Program-made: the position numbers and the translations under genes
The notes under the pieces: model-generated
Databases searched by the model: none
The model's input: the letters and a program-made list of their open reading frames with translations, nothing else
Told to the model about the DNA's origin: nothing
Shown: positions 24,217-32,224 of the stretch, piece after piece
How positions within the stretch are numbered: the first letter of the stretch is position 1
Layout: each line of letters starts with the position of its first letter
NCBI GenBank assembly: GCA_024275485.1
Contig: JAJRZA010000058.1
Span: forward strand, 1 to 32,224
Source: Candidatus Krumholzibacteriota bacterium
Lineage (GTDB): Bacteria > Krumholzibacteriota > Krumholzibacteriia > LZORAL124-64-63
Length of the DNA: 32,224 nt
Reading direction: 5' to 3'

Positions 24217-26577
24217 GTGTCCGATTCCAGGAGCCTTTTCGAAGCCCAGAAGGCCAACTTCGCCAACTGGGAAATTCTCAAGGATATCATCGATCAGCAG
24301 ATCGATCTGATGCTCAATTATCGGCAAAGCGGGCACCCCGGCGGTAGCCGTTCCAAAGCCCATTACATGATCAGCCTGCTGCTCAGTGGTGCCATGCGCT
24401 GGGATATCCGGCATCCTGAAAAACGATTCGCCGATCGATTCGTGCTGGTGGCCGGTCACACTGTTCCGTTGGTTTACTCCATCCTGAGTACTTTCAACGA
24501 GGCCATGCGCCTGATGCACGAAAAAACCGGAGACGACAAATACCTCATTGCCGGTGGCGCGGACCGCACCCTGACCTGGAACGATCTGCTCGACTTCCGC
24601 AACGTGGGTGGCTTGCCCGGGCACGCCGAAATGGCCGAAAAAAATCTCTTCTGCAAGTTCAATACCGGCCCCAGCGGCCACGGCGCTCCCGTTTGCGCAG
24701 GCGAAGCCATCGCCCTGAAGCGCGCGGGCCTGGGTGAGGTGAAGGTTTTCGGCATCGAAGGTGAAGGCGGCCACACCGCCGGCTGCTGGCACGAGACCAA
24801 GAACTCCGCCTACGGCCTGGGCCTGGACAACCTGCACATGATCCTCGACTGGAACGACTTCGGAATAGACCCGCACAGCTATAGCAGCATCGTTCACGGC
24901 AGTCCGCGCGACTGGTTCGCCAGCTATGGCTGGGATATCCACGAAGCCAAAGACGGCAGTAAATGGGATGATGTCACCAGCGCCCTGCTGGAAATGACCC
25001 ACGGCGACAACACTCCCCTCAGCCCGGGCATGATGTTCGGCAAAACAGTCAAGGGCCGGGGTTACCACGTTACGGGCTATGCCAGCCATGGCTCACCCCA
25101 CGGCCGCAACAACGACCTGTTCTGGCAGTGTCGGGCCGACTTCACCGAGAAATACGGTGTCACCTGGGTCGGCACCGGCAAAGCCGCTCCAACCGATGCC
25201 ACTGAAATGCGTCAACAGTTCGCCGACAACCTGAACGTTGCCCTCGATGTTCTGCGCGGCAACGACGACCTGGTGGAATACCTGGCCAACCGCCTGGTTG
25301 AACTGGGTGACAGCGTGCCCGAAAACATCGACAGCTTCCTGCTCCCCGAAACCAAAAACCCTTTGAACGACAGCTCCCTCTTCGACGTGGACGGCTATCC
25401 AGAAGAGATGTGGGCGGCGCCCGGGACCAAGTCTCCCAACCGGGCAGGATTTGCCAAATGGGGCAGCTACATCAACAGCTATTGCATCAAGAATTTCGGC
25501 CGCCCCCTGTTCATGGTTTGCTCGGCCGATTTGGCCGGTTCAACCAACATCGCCGGCTTTGGCGCCGACTTCGGCGACATGAAAAACGGTGGCTGGTACG
25601 ACCGTGAAACCAACACCGACGGCGTGATTCTGCCGCAGGGCATCACCGAATTTGCCAACGCGGGCATCATGGTCGGGGCCGCCTCGGTTAATATGTCCGC
25701 CAATCCGGAAGAGGAATTCAACGGTTTCTACACCGCAAGCAGCACCTATGCCTCCTTCAGTTACCTGAAATACGGCGCCATGCGTTTGTACAGCCAGCTG
25801 GAACAGGACTGCGAACTGAAACTGGGCAAAACCATCTGGGTGGCCGGTCACAGCGGTCCCGAAACCGCAGAAGACAGTCGCACCCACTTTGGCATCTTCA
25901 GCCCCGCCAACACGCAGTTGTTCCCCGACGGCTCGGTCATCAACATCCATCCCTGGGAACACAATGAAGTTCCGGTGATGCTGGCCGCGGCCATGAAAAC
26001 CGACAAGGCCATCATCGCTATCCACCTGACGCGTCCCGGGGTTACCATTCCCGATCGTCAGGAGTTGGGTCTGGGCTCCCATTTTGAGGCGGCCAAGGGC
26101 GCCTACATTCTGCGGGACTATAAAGATGGGCTGCCCAAACAAGGTGTCATCATGGTTCAGGGTACCATGAGCACCTACAACCTGATCAACGCCTTGCCTG
26201 CCATCGACGAGGCTGGGATGAATATCAAGATTGTGGCTGTGCCTAGTCCGCAGTTGTTTGCGTTGCAGGATGAGAAATACCGCAACACCGTTTTGACGCC
26301 TGGCGATAAGCTGAACAGTACATATATCACCAACACTGCGCGCAGAACCATGAGTGACTGGAACTTCAATCCATTGGCGGATCGTTATGCCATGAGCAGC
26401 GATTGGGACGATCGGTGGCGTCCCGGTGGTTCGCTGGATGAAGTTTGTCAGAGCGCTGGTATTGACACTGATTCCATCACCAAGGGTGTGATCAGCTTTG
26501 CTGAGGATTTCGGCACCCGTATGGAGGAATTGGGATCAATGATGAAGGGTGCACTTGGGGATGTTTCCAACAGCTAG
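24217..26577 (+). CDS. Long transketolase-family thiamine-diphosphate enzyme
   Basis: A 786-residue ThDP enzyme, about 120 residues longer than ordinary transketolase. The N-terminal ThDP domain has SGHPGGS (His40), VAGHTV (His81), GPSGHGAP (151-158) and the metal/ThDP motif EGEGGHTAG with N213 (DWNDFG). The pyrimidine domain has MVCSADLAGS and QGITEFANAG with the catalytic Glu region, and the C-terminal domain has VPSPQLF and RPGGSLDEV. It should transfer two-carbon ketol units between sugar phosphates or oxidise a 2-keto acid; the true substrate is not certain. The phosphoketolase signatures are absent. The GTG at 24217 follows GAGAGGAG by six bases. It leads a five-gene operon. Confidence 0.8.
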   Translation: MSDSRSLFEAQKANFANWEILKDIIDQQIDLMLNYRQSGHPGGSRSKAHYMISLLLSGAMRWDIRHPEKRFADRFVLVAGHTVPLVYSILSTFNEAMRLMHEKTGDDKYLIAGGADRTLTWNDLLDFRNVGGLPGHAEMAEKNLFCKFNTGPSGHGAPVCAGEAIALKRAGLGEVKVFGIEGEGGHTAGCWHETKNSAYGLGLDNLHMILDWNDFGIDPHSYSSIVHGSPRDWFASYGWDIHEAKDGSKWDDVTSALLEMTHGDNTPLSPGMMFGKTVKGRGYHVTGYASHGSPHGRNNDLFWQCRADFTEKYGVTWVGTGKAAPTDATEMRQQFADNLNVALDVLRGNDDLVEYLANRLVELGDSVPENIDSFLLPETKNPLNDSSLFDVDGYPEEMWAAPGTKSPNRAGFAKWGSYINSYCIKNFGRPLFMVCSADLAGSTNIAGFGADFGDMKNGGWYDRETNTDGVILPQGITEFANAGIMVGAASVNMSANPEEEFNGFYTASSTYASFSYLKYGAMRLYSQLEQDCELKLGKTIWVAGHSGPETAEDSRTHFGIFSPANTQLFPDGSVINIHPWEHNEVPVMLAAAMKTDKAIIAIHLTRPGVTIPDRQELGLGSHFEAAKGAYILRDYKDGLPKQGVIMVQGTMSTYNLINALPAIDEAGMNIKIVAVPSPQLFALQDEKYRNTVLTPGDKLNSTYITNTARRTMSDWNFNPLADRYAMSSDWDDRWRPGGSLDEVCQSAGIDTDSITKGVISFAEDFGTRMEELGSMMKGALGDVSNS

Positions 26578-27406
26578 ATCAACCCGTTGGTGGGTCCCGG
26601 CTATTTCCCTTCTGCTGAACCTGGCCACAAGTTCGGCCGAGGCCCAGATTCCCGAGTACGACCTGGTCCGCATCCGGGCCGGCGTCTTCATGATGGGCAG
26701 CCCCGGGACCGAAGCCCTCAGTCGTGAGGACGAGGAGCTTCACCAGGTCACCTTGACCCGCGACTTCTTCATGGGACGTTACGAGGTGACCCAGGCCTTC
26801 TATCAGGAGATCATGGGCTACAACCCCAGCAACAACAACGTGTGCCCCGATTGTCCGGTGGAGATGATCAGCTGGCGGGATGCCGTCATGCTCTGCAATG
26901 TGGTGTCGCGCAAAGCCGGGCTGCAACCTGCTTATGGAATCCAGGGCAACTCCATCACCCTTGACCTGGACGCTCCGGGGTATCGCCTACCCACCGAGGC
27001 CGAATGGGAGTACGCCTGCCGTGCGGGCACCAGGACCATCTTAACCAACAGCGATTGCCTTTCATCGGATGACGCCAACATCAACGGATTGCGTCCGCAA
27101 CCCGGTTATGAATCCGGTATGAACCGGGCCCAGACCATTCCCGTCGGAAGTTTTGCTCCCAACGGCTGGGGTCTTTACGACATGACGGGCAACATCAACG
27201 AATTTTGCTGGGATTGGTACGCCTATTTCACCGACGATAACCAGGTTGATCCCCTGGGTGGTCCACCCGCCACCTACCGGGTTTTCCGCGGTGGTGCTTT
27301 CAACAACCTCCCCGCTCGCAGCCACAGCGCTTCACGGCAAAAACTGGAACCGGAGCGAGTTTTGGATATGGTAGGGTTGCGAATGGTTCGCACCGCTCAA
27401 CCATAA
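26561..27406 (+). CDS. Secreted SUMF1/FGE-sulfatase-domain protein
   Basis: A 281-residue exported protein of the formylglycine-generating-enzyme-like (C-type lectin fold) family. Residues 1-28 form a signal peptide ending at AEAQ. Family landmarks are FMMGSPG, MGRYEVTQAFY, YRLPTEAEWEYACRAGT, GLYDMTGNINEFCWDWY and FRGGAFNN, with a closing GLRMVRT. The catalytic cysteine pair of true FGE should fall after RGG; here that stretch reads AFNNLPARSHSASR with no Cys, so formylglycine formation is unlikely. The ATG at 26561 lies inside the transketolase gene (17-base overlap); a GTG at 26549 would lengthen the N terminus by four residues. The role is probably binding or structural in the periplasm. 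Confidence 0.85.
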   Translation: MFPTARSTRWWVPAISLLLNLATSSAEAQIPEYDLVRIRAGVFMMGSPGTEALSREDEELHQVTLTRDFFMGRYEVTQAFYQEIMGYNPSNNNVCPDCPVEMISWRDAVMLCNVVSRKAGLQPAYGIQGNSITLDLDAPGYRLPTEAEWEYACRAGTRTILTNSDCLSSDDANINGLRPQPGYESGMNRAQTIPVGSFAPNGWGLYDMTGNINEFCWDWYAYFTDDNQVDPLGGPPATYRVFRGGAFNNLPARSHSASRQKLEPERVLDMVGLRMVRTAQP

Positions 27407-27424
27407 AAAGGAAAAGGAAACTGT

Positions 27425-28741
27425 ATGATCAACAATAAAAAATCCCACTGGCTCACCATGTTCCTTTTGCTGGCAGCTGTTGGTTGTTCTTCAACCGCAG
27501 CCCAGGACCCAGGAGACGCTACCGAGCCCCTGGTTGGAACCCTGAAATTCCTGGAAAGCTATCCTGAAGAAACCGATCTTAACCTGCCGGATTTCCCCGA
27601 AGCAGCCATGGAGTGGCCCCTGGAATTGGGCAAGGCTCAAAAGAGCATCGACGTGGCCAGCTTTTATTTCAGTCGCATCGGTGACGGTAAGGATTCCCAG
27701 GCTCCAGAAGGTGTCGTCGATCACCTGATCTTGACCACCGAAACCATCGCCCGGTCGGCTGAAAATGGCGTGCAGGTCCGCATCCTGGGCGACTCCAAAT
27801 TCCAGAAAACCTACCCGGAATTGCTGGAGTGGTTTGACGATATCGAAGGCATAGAAAGCCGCACCATCGACGTGGGCAGCCAATGGGGCGGCGTCCTTCA
27901 CGCCAAATATTTTTTGGTGGATGACAAGACCCTCTTTGTCGGTTCCCAAAACTGGGATTGGCGAGCTTTGGGTCAAATCCGCGAATTGGGTGCCCTGATC
28001 ACTCACCCAAAACTTGCCGATGATCTGAAACGCATTTTCGATCTTGATTGGGCCTTGGCTGAAGGGCATCCTGAAAGTCATACTAAAACCCGTGAAATTT
28101 CCCCGGCCAGCGAACCTGAATTCATACCCTTCGGAAACCTTCCCCACGCCCGACTTGAAACCCAGGACGGAAGCCAGGTGGAAGCCGTGTTGGCAGCCAG
28201 CCCTGCGCCCGGTCTGCCTGCGGGTGTCCCCTGGGATCTGCCGCTGCTGGTTGAACTGATCGATTCAGCCACCGAGACGGTCCACCTGCAACTTCTGTCG
28301 TACAATGTTTCGGACCGTGAAGGACGCTACTTCGCCGATCTGGACACCGCCCTGCGCAGGGCCGCCGCCCGACAAGTAAAGGTGGAAATCCTGCTGGCGA
28401 ATTGGGCCAAGGTTCACTACAAACTGCACTGGATCCAAAGTCTGGCCGCGGTGCGCAGCATCGAAGTCAAGTTTTCCAACATCCCCAGTCACAGCGCCGG
28501 GTTCATTCCCTTTGCTCGGGTGGAACACGCAAAGTTTCTCACTGTGGACCAACGCGCCGCCTGGGTGGGCACGTCCAACTGGTCACGGGATTATTTTTAT
28601 TCTTCCCGCAACATCAGCCTGTTCTTTGACGGCGAAGGGGCCGCCCAGCCACTGGAGAAATTTTTTGCCCTGGGTTGGGACAGCCCCTTCGCCGAAACCG
28701 TCGATCCTTCCGGGCATTACGAACCACCCAAACGTCAATGA
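27425..28741 (+). CDS. Phospholipase-D-family lipoprotein
   Basis: A 438-residue exported protein with two PLD domains. The N terminus has a hydrophobic stretch ending LLLAAVGC21, a lipobox-like site, so it is probably lipid-anchored. The two HKD motifs are H159-A-K161-x4-D166 (then VGSQNWDWR) and H368-A-K370-x4-D375 (then VGTSNWSRDYF); both are intact, so one active site forms. The order and the SQNW/TSNW sequences resemble the PLD3/PLD4 group, whose characterised members act as 5' exonucleases, as well as bacterial PLD-like phosphodiesterases. Substrate is unknown. AAAAGGAAAAGG precedes the ATG, and the SUMF1-like gene stops 18 bases upstream. Confidence 0.88.
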   Translation: MINNKKSHWLTMFLLLAAVGCSSTAAQDPGDATEPLVGTLKFLESYPEETDLNLPDFPEAAMEWPLELGKAQKSIDVASFYFSRIGDGKDSQAPEGVVDHLILTTETIARSAENGVQVRILGDSKFQKTYPELLEWFDDIEGIESRTIDVGSQWGGVLHAKYFLVDDKTLFVGSQNWDWRALGQIRELGALITHPKLADDLKRIFDLDWALAEGHPESHTKTREISPASEPEFIPFGNLPHARLETQDGSQVEAVLAASPAPGLPAGVPWDLPLLVELIDSATETVHLQLLSYNVSDREGRYFADLDTALRRAAARQVKVEILLANWAKVHYKLHWIQSLAAVRSIEVKFSNIPSHSAGFIPFARVEHAKFLTVDQRAAWVGTSNWSRDYFYSSRNISLFFDGEGAAQPLEKFFALGWDSPFAETVDPSGHYEPPKRQ

Positions 28742-28757
28742 TTGAAAGGTCGCAGCA

Positions 28758-29285
28758 ATGGATTTGAAATACCCTTTCGAAGAGATGAGCAAGGATGAGC
28801 TCCTGGGCTGGATTCAGGACGCGGCCAAACTCTGGCTGGCTCATGACGGCTTGTGGTTTCAGGCCATTGAAAAAGAAGACGGCATGGAAAATGCCATTGC
28901 CCACGATACCACCGCCTGGGAGCGATTCAGTCCCATCGAAGCCAAACGCATCATGAAGAGATTGGGTATCGAACCCGGTGGAGGCATCGATGCTCTGGTG
29001 CGCTGCCTGCAACACCGACTCTACGCCCACCTGAACGAGCAGGAATTGGTGGAACAATCTGATACCCGTTGCATCTTTCGCATGAAGAAATGTCGGGTCC
29101 AATGTGCCCGCACCCGCCATGGCCTGCCCGAATTTCCCTGCAAGAGTGTGGGGATCGTGGAATACGAAACATTTGCCCGCACCATAGATCCACGCCTGCA
29201 AACCCGTTGCCTATCCTGCCCGCCGGATGCCCATCCCGACACATGGTTCTGTGCCTGGGAATTCACCCTTGAGAATGAGGAATAA
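28758..29285 (+). CDS. Cys-rich DUF6125-like protein
   Basis: A 175-residue soluble protein that I match, from memory, to DUF6125; function unknown. The N-terminal half is helical (DELLGWIQDAAKLWLAHDGLW, then an IEAKRIMKRLG helix). The C-terminal half holds seven cysteines: 105, 112, 116, 128, 151, 154 and 165, in the order C-x6-C-x3-C-x11-C-x22-C-x2-C-x10-C, with GLPEFPCKSVG and EYETFARTIDPR between them. This could bind zinc or an FeS cluster. AAAGG lies upstream of the ATG. It is 16 bases after the PLD gene and one base before the isochorismatase gene, firmly within the operon. Confidence 0.75.
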   Translation: MDLKYPFEEMSKDELLGWIQDAAKLWLAHDGLWFQAIEKEDGMENAIAHDTTAWERFSPIEAKRIMKRLGIEPGGGIDALVRCLQHRLYAHLNEQELVEQSDTRCIFRMKKCRVQCARTRHGLPEFPCKSVGIVEYETFARTIDPRLQTRCLSCPPDAHPDTWFCAWEFTLENEE

Positions 29286-29286
29286 A

Positions 29287-29859
29287 ATGTCCGCAAAATA
29301 CAATGTGCCCGACCGTTTGACGCCAGATCGCACCGCTCTGGTGGTTATCGATATTCAGGAACGCTTCAGGGATTTGATTTACAATGTCGAGGGTATTTTG
29401 GCCGCCACATCGCGGATCATCAAATTTTCCCAGGCGATGGAAATGCCTGTTCTGGTCACCGAACACTACTCCCGCGGCCTGGGTGTCACCGTCACCGAGC
29501 TGCGAAATCTGTTCAAACCCCTCCAACCCCTGGAGAAAATTCACTTCAGCTGCCAGGGCAATGAGGGCTTCCGCAAGGCCTTGGCCGACACCGGACGCGA
29601 TCAAATCATCCTGTGTGGGATCGAGACCCATGTTTGCGTCTACCAGACGGCAGCCGATCTTTTGCGGGAGGGCAAGCAGGTGGCCGTTGCCGTGGACGCA
29701 GTCAGTTCCTTGTCTGCGGTCAATCGGCAAATCGGGCTGCAGCGCATGTCAGAAATGGGTGTGCAGACCATGGGTGTACAGATGCTGATGTTCGAACTTT
29801 TGCGCAAGGCGGGCACCAGTGACTTCAAGGCTGTGTCGGGGTTGTTGAAGGAGAGTTGA
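29287..29859 (+). CDS. Isochorismatase-family cysteine hydrolase
   Basis: A 190-residue cytoplasmic hydrolase of the isochorismatase/nicotinamidase superfamily. The catalytic triad is D22 (VIDIQERF), K84 (EKIHFSC) and C117 (GIETHVCVYQTA), with the usual cis-peptide region before the Cys. It resembles the YcaC/ISOC1-like branch of short members, whose substrates are mostly unknown. The ATG at 29287 follows GAGGAA by about seven bases and lies one base after the DUF6125 gene; longer in-frame starts would overlap that gene. It ends the operon, with a hairpin terminator directly after it. Confidence 0.88.
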   Translation: MSAKYNVPDRLTPDRTALVVIDIQERFRDLIYNVEGILAATSRIIKFSQAMEMPVLVTEHYSRGLGVTVTELRNLFKPLQPLEKIHFSCQGNEGFRKALADTGRDQIILCGIETHVCVYQTAADLLREGKQVAVAVDAVSSLSAVNRQIGLQRMSEMGVQTMGVQMLMFELLRKAGTSDFKAVSGLLKES

Positions 29860-29868
29860 TTCAGTACG

Positions 29869-29910
29869 AAAAGGGCCATGCCTCCGCGAGAAAGCATGGC
29901 CCCTTTTTTT
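29869..29910. terminator. Bidirectional intrinsic terminator
   Basis: Nine-base arms GGGCCATGC (29873-29881) and GCATGGCCC (29894-29902) are flanked by AAAA on the left and TTTTTTT on the right. It can end the plus-strand operon at 29859 and the minus-strand barrel gene at 29938. Confidence 0.85.
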
Positions 29911-29937
29911 CGGCAATAAACCGATACGTATGGCGAC

Positions 29938-30987
29938 TTACATGAATTTATAAGTCAATCCCAAAGCCATGGTCTGCTTGAACTGCCCAGCTTTGCGGAT
30001 GGCGTTGCGCACATCCGATTCGTTGAGCAGTTTTCCGGTATCATCCACAGCAGGGGCCACGGTGTTGTCGTACTTGTCGTACACCCAGCGAACAAACAAT
30101 TTCACCGCGATCACCGAAGTGATGTTGGCGGTGAAAGTATTTTCCCAGTCCATGTCCAGGTTAGTTGAATATTCGGCGATATCTTCGGGCAAGGGTGCCA
30201 CCAGCAAGCCCCTGTCCATGTCGTCCTCAAAAGTACTCTTGCCGGAATAGATGAACGGCAGGGTAAGAGTCAGCTTGGACTCCCAATCCACACGTCCATC
30301 CAGGGCACCCACTTTATACTCGGTGATCAACTCGACTGCCAATTCATTGGAGTTTTCACTACTGGTCTCGGTTCCCACCCCGGTTGGATCCAGAAAGAAC
30401 GTGCGGTTGTTTTGAATGAGAGCAATACCGAGCCGACTCATCAGCTGACGATCCTCGGTGTTGATCCAGGGACGCGAAATACCAGCGCTTTCCTTTAAGG
30501 AAATGGGATTGAAAGTGATGGAGCGATCGTATTCATCAGTCAGATCTTCAAACAACGACTTGAAAGTGAAGGCCACATAGGGATCCCAACCGCTTGCGGG
30601 GGTCCATCGGAACAGTGATTCAAAGTCGATGATGTCATCGGTCTTGTCCGGCTTTTCCCAGAAGAGCTGGTTGTTGCCGTCCCGGTCCTGTTTGTGGGAC
30701 TGACCATAGGCCAGCTTCAGGATATTGCGCCAGTTGGTCAGTTCGGTGAACTGCTTCTCGAATTTTGCGTCGAGGTTGCCCGTCCAGTTGAGGCTGCCTT
30801 TTTCGCCGCCATTCCAGTTCTGACTGTATGAACTTTGCAGCATATTCAGGCTCACGCTGACATCATTCTGCCAGATGCCGATCTTCTTATCGACCTCGTC
30901 CTGAGCCAAAGCCGGTACAACCAGGCTGACCATCAGGATCATGATCAGGGCGCTTCCACCCCACCACTTCAAACTATTCATATCCAT
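29938..30987 (-). CDS. Outer-membrane beta-barrel protein (DUF3078-like)
   Basis: A 349-residue exported protein. The signal peptide (residues 1-29) has a hydrophobic core and ends PALAQ. After it comes WQNDVSVSLNMLQSSYSQNWNGG, matching the start of DUF3078 proteins, and then alternating amphipathic strands to a final GLTYKFM, as in outer-membrane barrels. The exact function is unknown; in this context it could be an outer-membrane pore or scaffold. AAAGGATACC precedes the ATG at 30987; M3 at 30981 is an alternative. It lies 12 bases after the MscS gene and is likely co-transcribed, ending at the bidirectional terminator. Confidence 0.8.
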   Translation of the reverse strand: MDMNSLKWWGGSALIMILMVSLVVPALAQDEVDKKIGIWQNDVSVSLNMLQSSYSQNWNGGEKGSLNWTGNLDAKFEKQFTELTNWRNILKLAYGQSHKQDRDGNNQLFWEKPDKTDDIIDFESLFRWTPASGWDPYVAFTFKSLFEDLTDEYDRSITFNPISLKESAGISRPWINTEDRQLMSRLGIALIQNNRTFFLDPTGVGTETSSENSNELAVELITEYKVGALDGRVDWESKLTLTLPFIYSGKSTFEDDMDRGLLVAPLPEDIAEYSTNLDMDWENTFTANITSVIAVKLFVRWVYDKYDNTVAPAVDDTGKLLNESDVRNAIRKAGQFKQTMALGLTYKFM

Positions 30988-30999
30988 GGTATCCTTTGT

Positions 31000-31881
31000 T
31001 TAGTCTTCCACTTTGTTCAAGTGAACAACAGTTTGCGGGAACGGAATATCAATGCCGGCGGCATCAAAAGCTTCTTTGCAGTTTTTGTAAAAATCGCCGT
31101 GAAGGCCCCAATAGTCGGAGGCTTTCACCCAGGGGCGAACCTTGATGTTCACACTGCTGTCGGCCAACTCTCCCACCGCAATGGTGAGGCCAAGATCCTT
31201 CAGTACGCGTTCATCCTTGGTCAACAGATCGCGGATAATTTCCATGGCCTTGTTGATGTCCGAACCGTAACCAATGCCCATGACCATGTCCACCCGACGG
31301 TTTTCATAGCCATTGAAGTTCTTAATGACCCCACCATACAACTGGCCGTTGGGCACCGTGACCCGAATATTGTCACCGGTGGCAATGGTTGTGCTGAAAA
31401 TCTGGATGTCCTTCACGGTGCCAACGACACCGCCGGCATCGATAAAGTCGCCTGTTGTGAAAGGACGGAACAACAGCAACATCACACCACTGGCAAAATT
31501 GGCCAGGGTGCCCTGCAGGGCCATGCCAATGGCGAAGCCGGCAGCACCCAAAATGGCAACAAAGCTGGCCGTCTGCACACCAAACCGGCCAATTACCGCG
31601 ATGACCGTAAAGGCCATGATCGAAAAGTAGACCAGGCTTCCGATAAAACCAGTCAGGCCGGCGTCTACACCACGGTTAACCATGACCTTTTCCAGACCTT
31701 TGCGCAGCGACGAGGCAGCCATGCGGCCAACCAACAGGATCACGATGGCTATGATAATCTCCAAAGCGTACTTGGGGCCATGTTCTTTCAGAAAGTCGCC
31801 CATGGTACCCATGAAGTTGGTGGCATCGGCCACGGATTGGGTTGCGGATTCAGCAACACCGGTTTGTCCAAGGAATGTCAT
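31000..31881 (-). CDS. MscS-family small-conductance mechanosensitive channel
   Basis: A 293-residue inner-membrane channel that releases solutes when membrane tension rises. Three helices are seen: about 38-58, 78-98 and the pore helix from 106, containing AAGFAIGMALQGTLANFASGVMLLLFRPFTTGDFI. The cytoplasmic beta domain follows with TVPNGQLYGGVIKNFN and the C-terminal alpha/beta part ends near PFPQTVVHL. Length and domain order match E. coli MscS. GGGGAG lies nine bases before the ATG at 31881. The next gene encodes a predicted outer-membrane barrel, so the pair may serve osmotic or envelope stress. No promoter with good spacing was found upstream. Confidence 0.93.
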   Translation of the reverse strand: MTFLGQTGVAESATQSVADATNFMGTMGDFLKEHGPKYALEIIIAIVILLVGRMAASSLRKGLEKVMVNRGVDAGLTGFIGSLVYFSIMAFTVIAVIGRFGVQTASFVAILGAAGFAIGMALQGTLANFASGVMLLLFRPFTTGDFIDAGGVVGTVKDIQIFSTTIATGDNIRVTVPNGQLYGGVIKNFNGYENRRVDMVMGIGYGSDINKAMEIIRDLLTKDERVLKDLGLTIAVGELADSSVNIKVRPWVKASDYWGLHGDFYKNCKEAFDAAGIDIPFPQTVVHLNKVED

Positions 31882-32127
31882 CTCTTTTTCTCCCCGAAAT
31901 TAGAATTACTTTGGCCCGGTAGTTCTGGTGGAATCAATTTGAAAGTGTTTCACATTACCCCGATACCCCGCAGGCCCATTTCACTAGATATTCTTGGGTC
32001 CCGAAGACAATAACAAGCATATTTTTAAAGTCAAACCAGATAAGAATGGCACTAAAGAACAAGTTGTGCCCCCGAAATTGTTTCTCCCTTCCATCGTTGG
32101 CCGGTTCCCCAACCATCCATTAACCCC
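31882..32127. other. Intergenic region without a recognised feature
   Basis: These 246 bases hold no convincing frame, RNA gene, hairpin terminator or paired -35/-10 boxes. They are richer in A and T than the genes and should contain the MscS promoter. Confidence 0.5.
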
Positions 32128-32224
32128 CTACCGTGCGTAACTCAACTCATGTTCACAGTTCCTCTCCAATGCCCGGGTCTTGACCTTGCCATCGTAGTAT
32201 TCCGACCAACGTTCCGGTAACTCA
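32128..32224 (-). CDS. 3' end of an unidentified gene, cut by the window edge
   Basis: Reading leftward from the edge, one frame encodes 31 residues and stops at TAG (32128-32130). The peptide includes ERWSEYYDGKVKTRALERN and ends ELSYAR. Charged and aromatic residues are mixed as in a real helical C terminus, and the other frames are interrupted. It is too short to name. If real, it is transcribed toward the MscS gene. Confidence 0.4.
   Translation of the reverse strand, partial: ELPERWSEYYDGKVKTRALERNCEHELSYAR

Noticed and set aside
24133-25089. Long minus-strand open frame opposite the transketolase-like gene.
   Set aside because: Low-complexity Ala/Val/Gly/His composition and no domain; the plus-strand gene has clear motifs and a ribosome site.
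24217-26577. Phosphoketolase, suggested by the length of 786 residues.
   Set aside because: The N-terminal SGHPGGS and VAGHTV signatures and the C-terminal domain are of transketolase type; phosphoketolase hallmarks are absent.
30835-32013. Long plus-strand open frame over the barrel and MscS genes.
   Set aside because: The composition is typical of an antisense frame (many His, Gln, Asn), and both minus-strand genes are well supported.

Overview
The window carries about 31 protein genes, one of them cut by the right edge. It has no rRNA, tRNA, CRISPR array or insertion sequence that I can recognise. The DNA is moderately GC-rich and densely coding, with many ATGA/GTGA overlaps and frequent GTG and TTG starts. 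A predicted lipoprotein, a DUF3078-like outer-membrane barrel and several signal peptides indicate a Gram-negative (diderm) bacterium. The mix of genes (MttB-like methyltransferase, DUF6125, DUF3078, a secreted protein ending in LKALYR plus a few residues) recalls uncultured FCB-group bacteria such as Krumholzibacteriota or Eisenbacteria. That placement is from memory and is weak.

Layout. (1) 111-2291, minus strand: a secreted GATase-like protein and a saccharopine-dehydrogenase-like oxidoreductase. (2) 2541-7662, plus strand: a tightly packed operon of MttB-family methyltransferase, MetH-reactivation-like protein, corrinoid protein, homocysteine S-methyltransferase and APC permease. A good sigma70-type promoter precedes it and a strong terminator follows it. 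Together the first four genes look like a methionine synthase taken apart, with the folate domain replaced by an MttB-type methyl-donor enzyme. (3) 7806-12631: PAP2 phosphatase, CYTH protein, CDF metal transporter, then a DUF547 protein with an ArnT-like membrane glycosyltransferase. (4) 12835-21603: an arsenosugar locus. ArsM is on the plus strand. On the minus strand, in transcription order, are an AhpD-like protein, radical-SAM ArsS, a polyprenyl-phosphate-type GT2, a TIGR04282 glycosyltransferase, a flavoprotein-polyferredoxin fusion, a cellulose-synthase-like GT2 and a GT-C membrane glycosyltransferase. (5) 21904-24034: CaCA antiporter, DEDD exonuclease and a small membrane protein. (6) 24217-29859, plus strand: an operon of a long transketolase-family enzyme, SUMF1-like secreted protein, phospholipase-D-like lipoprotein, a Cys-rich DUF6125 protein and an isochorismatase-like hydrolase, ending at a bidirectional terminator. 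(7) 29938-31881, minus strand: MscS channel and outer-membrane barrel, then the 3' end of one more gene at the right edge.

The most interesting region is (4). The ArsM/ArsS core, which methylates arsenic and adds a 5'-deoxyadenosyl group, sits with a set of lipid-linked-sugar and polymer-type glycosyltransferases and a membrane electron-transfer protein. This suggests arsenic-containing glycosides, glycolipids or glycans rather than simple detoxification. Region (2) is second: a modular, possibly folate-independent route to methionine. Both are inferences from gene content.
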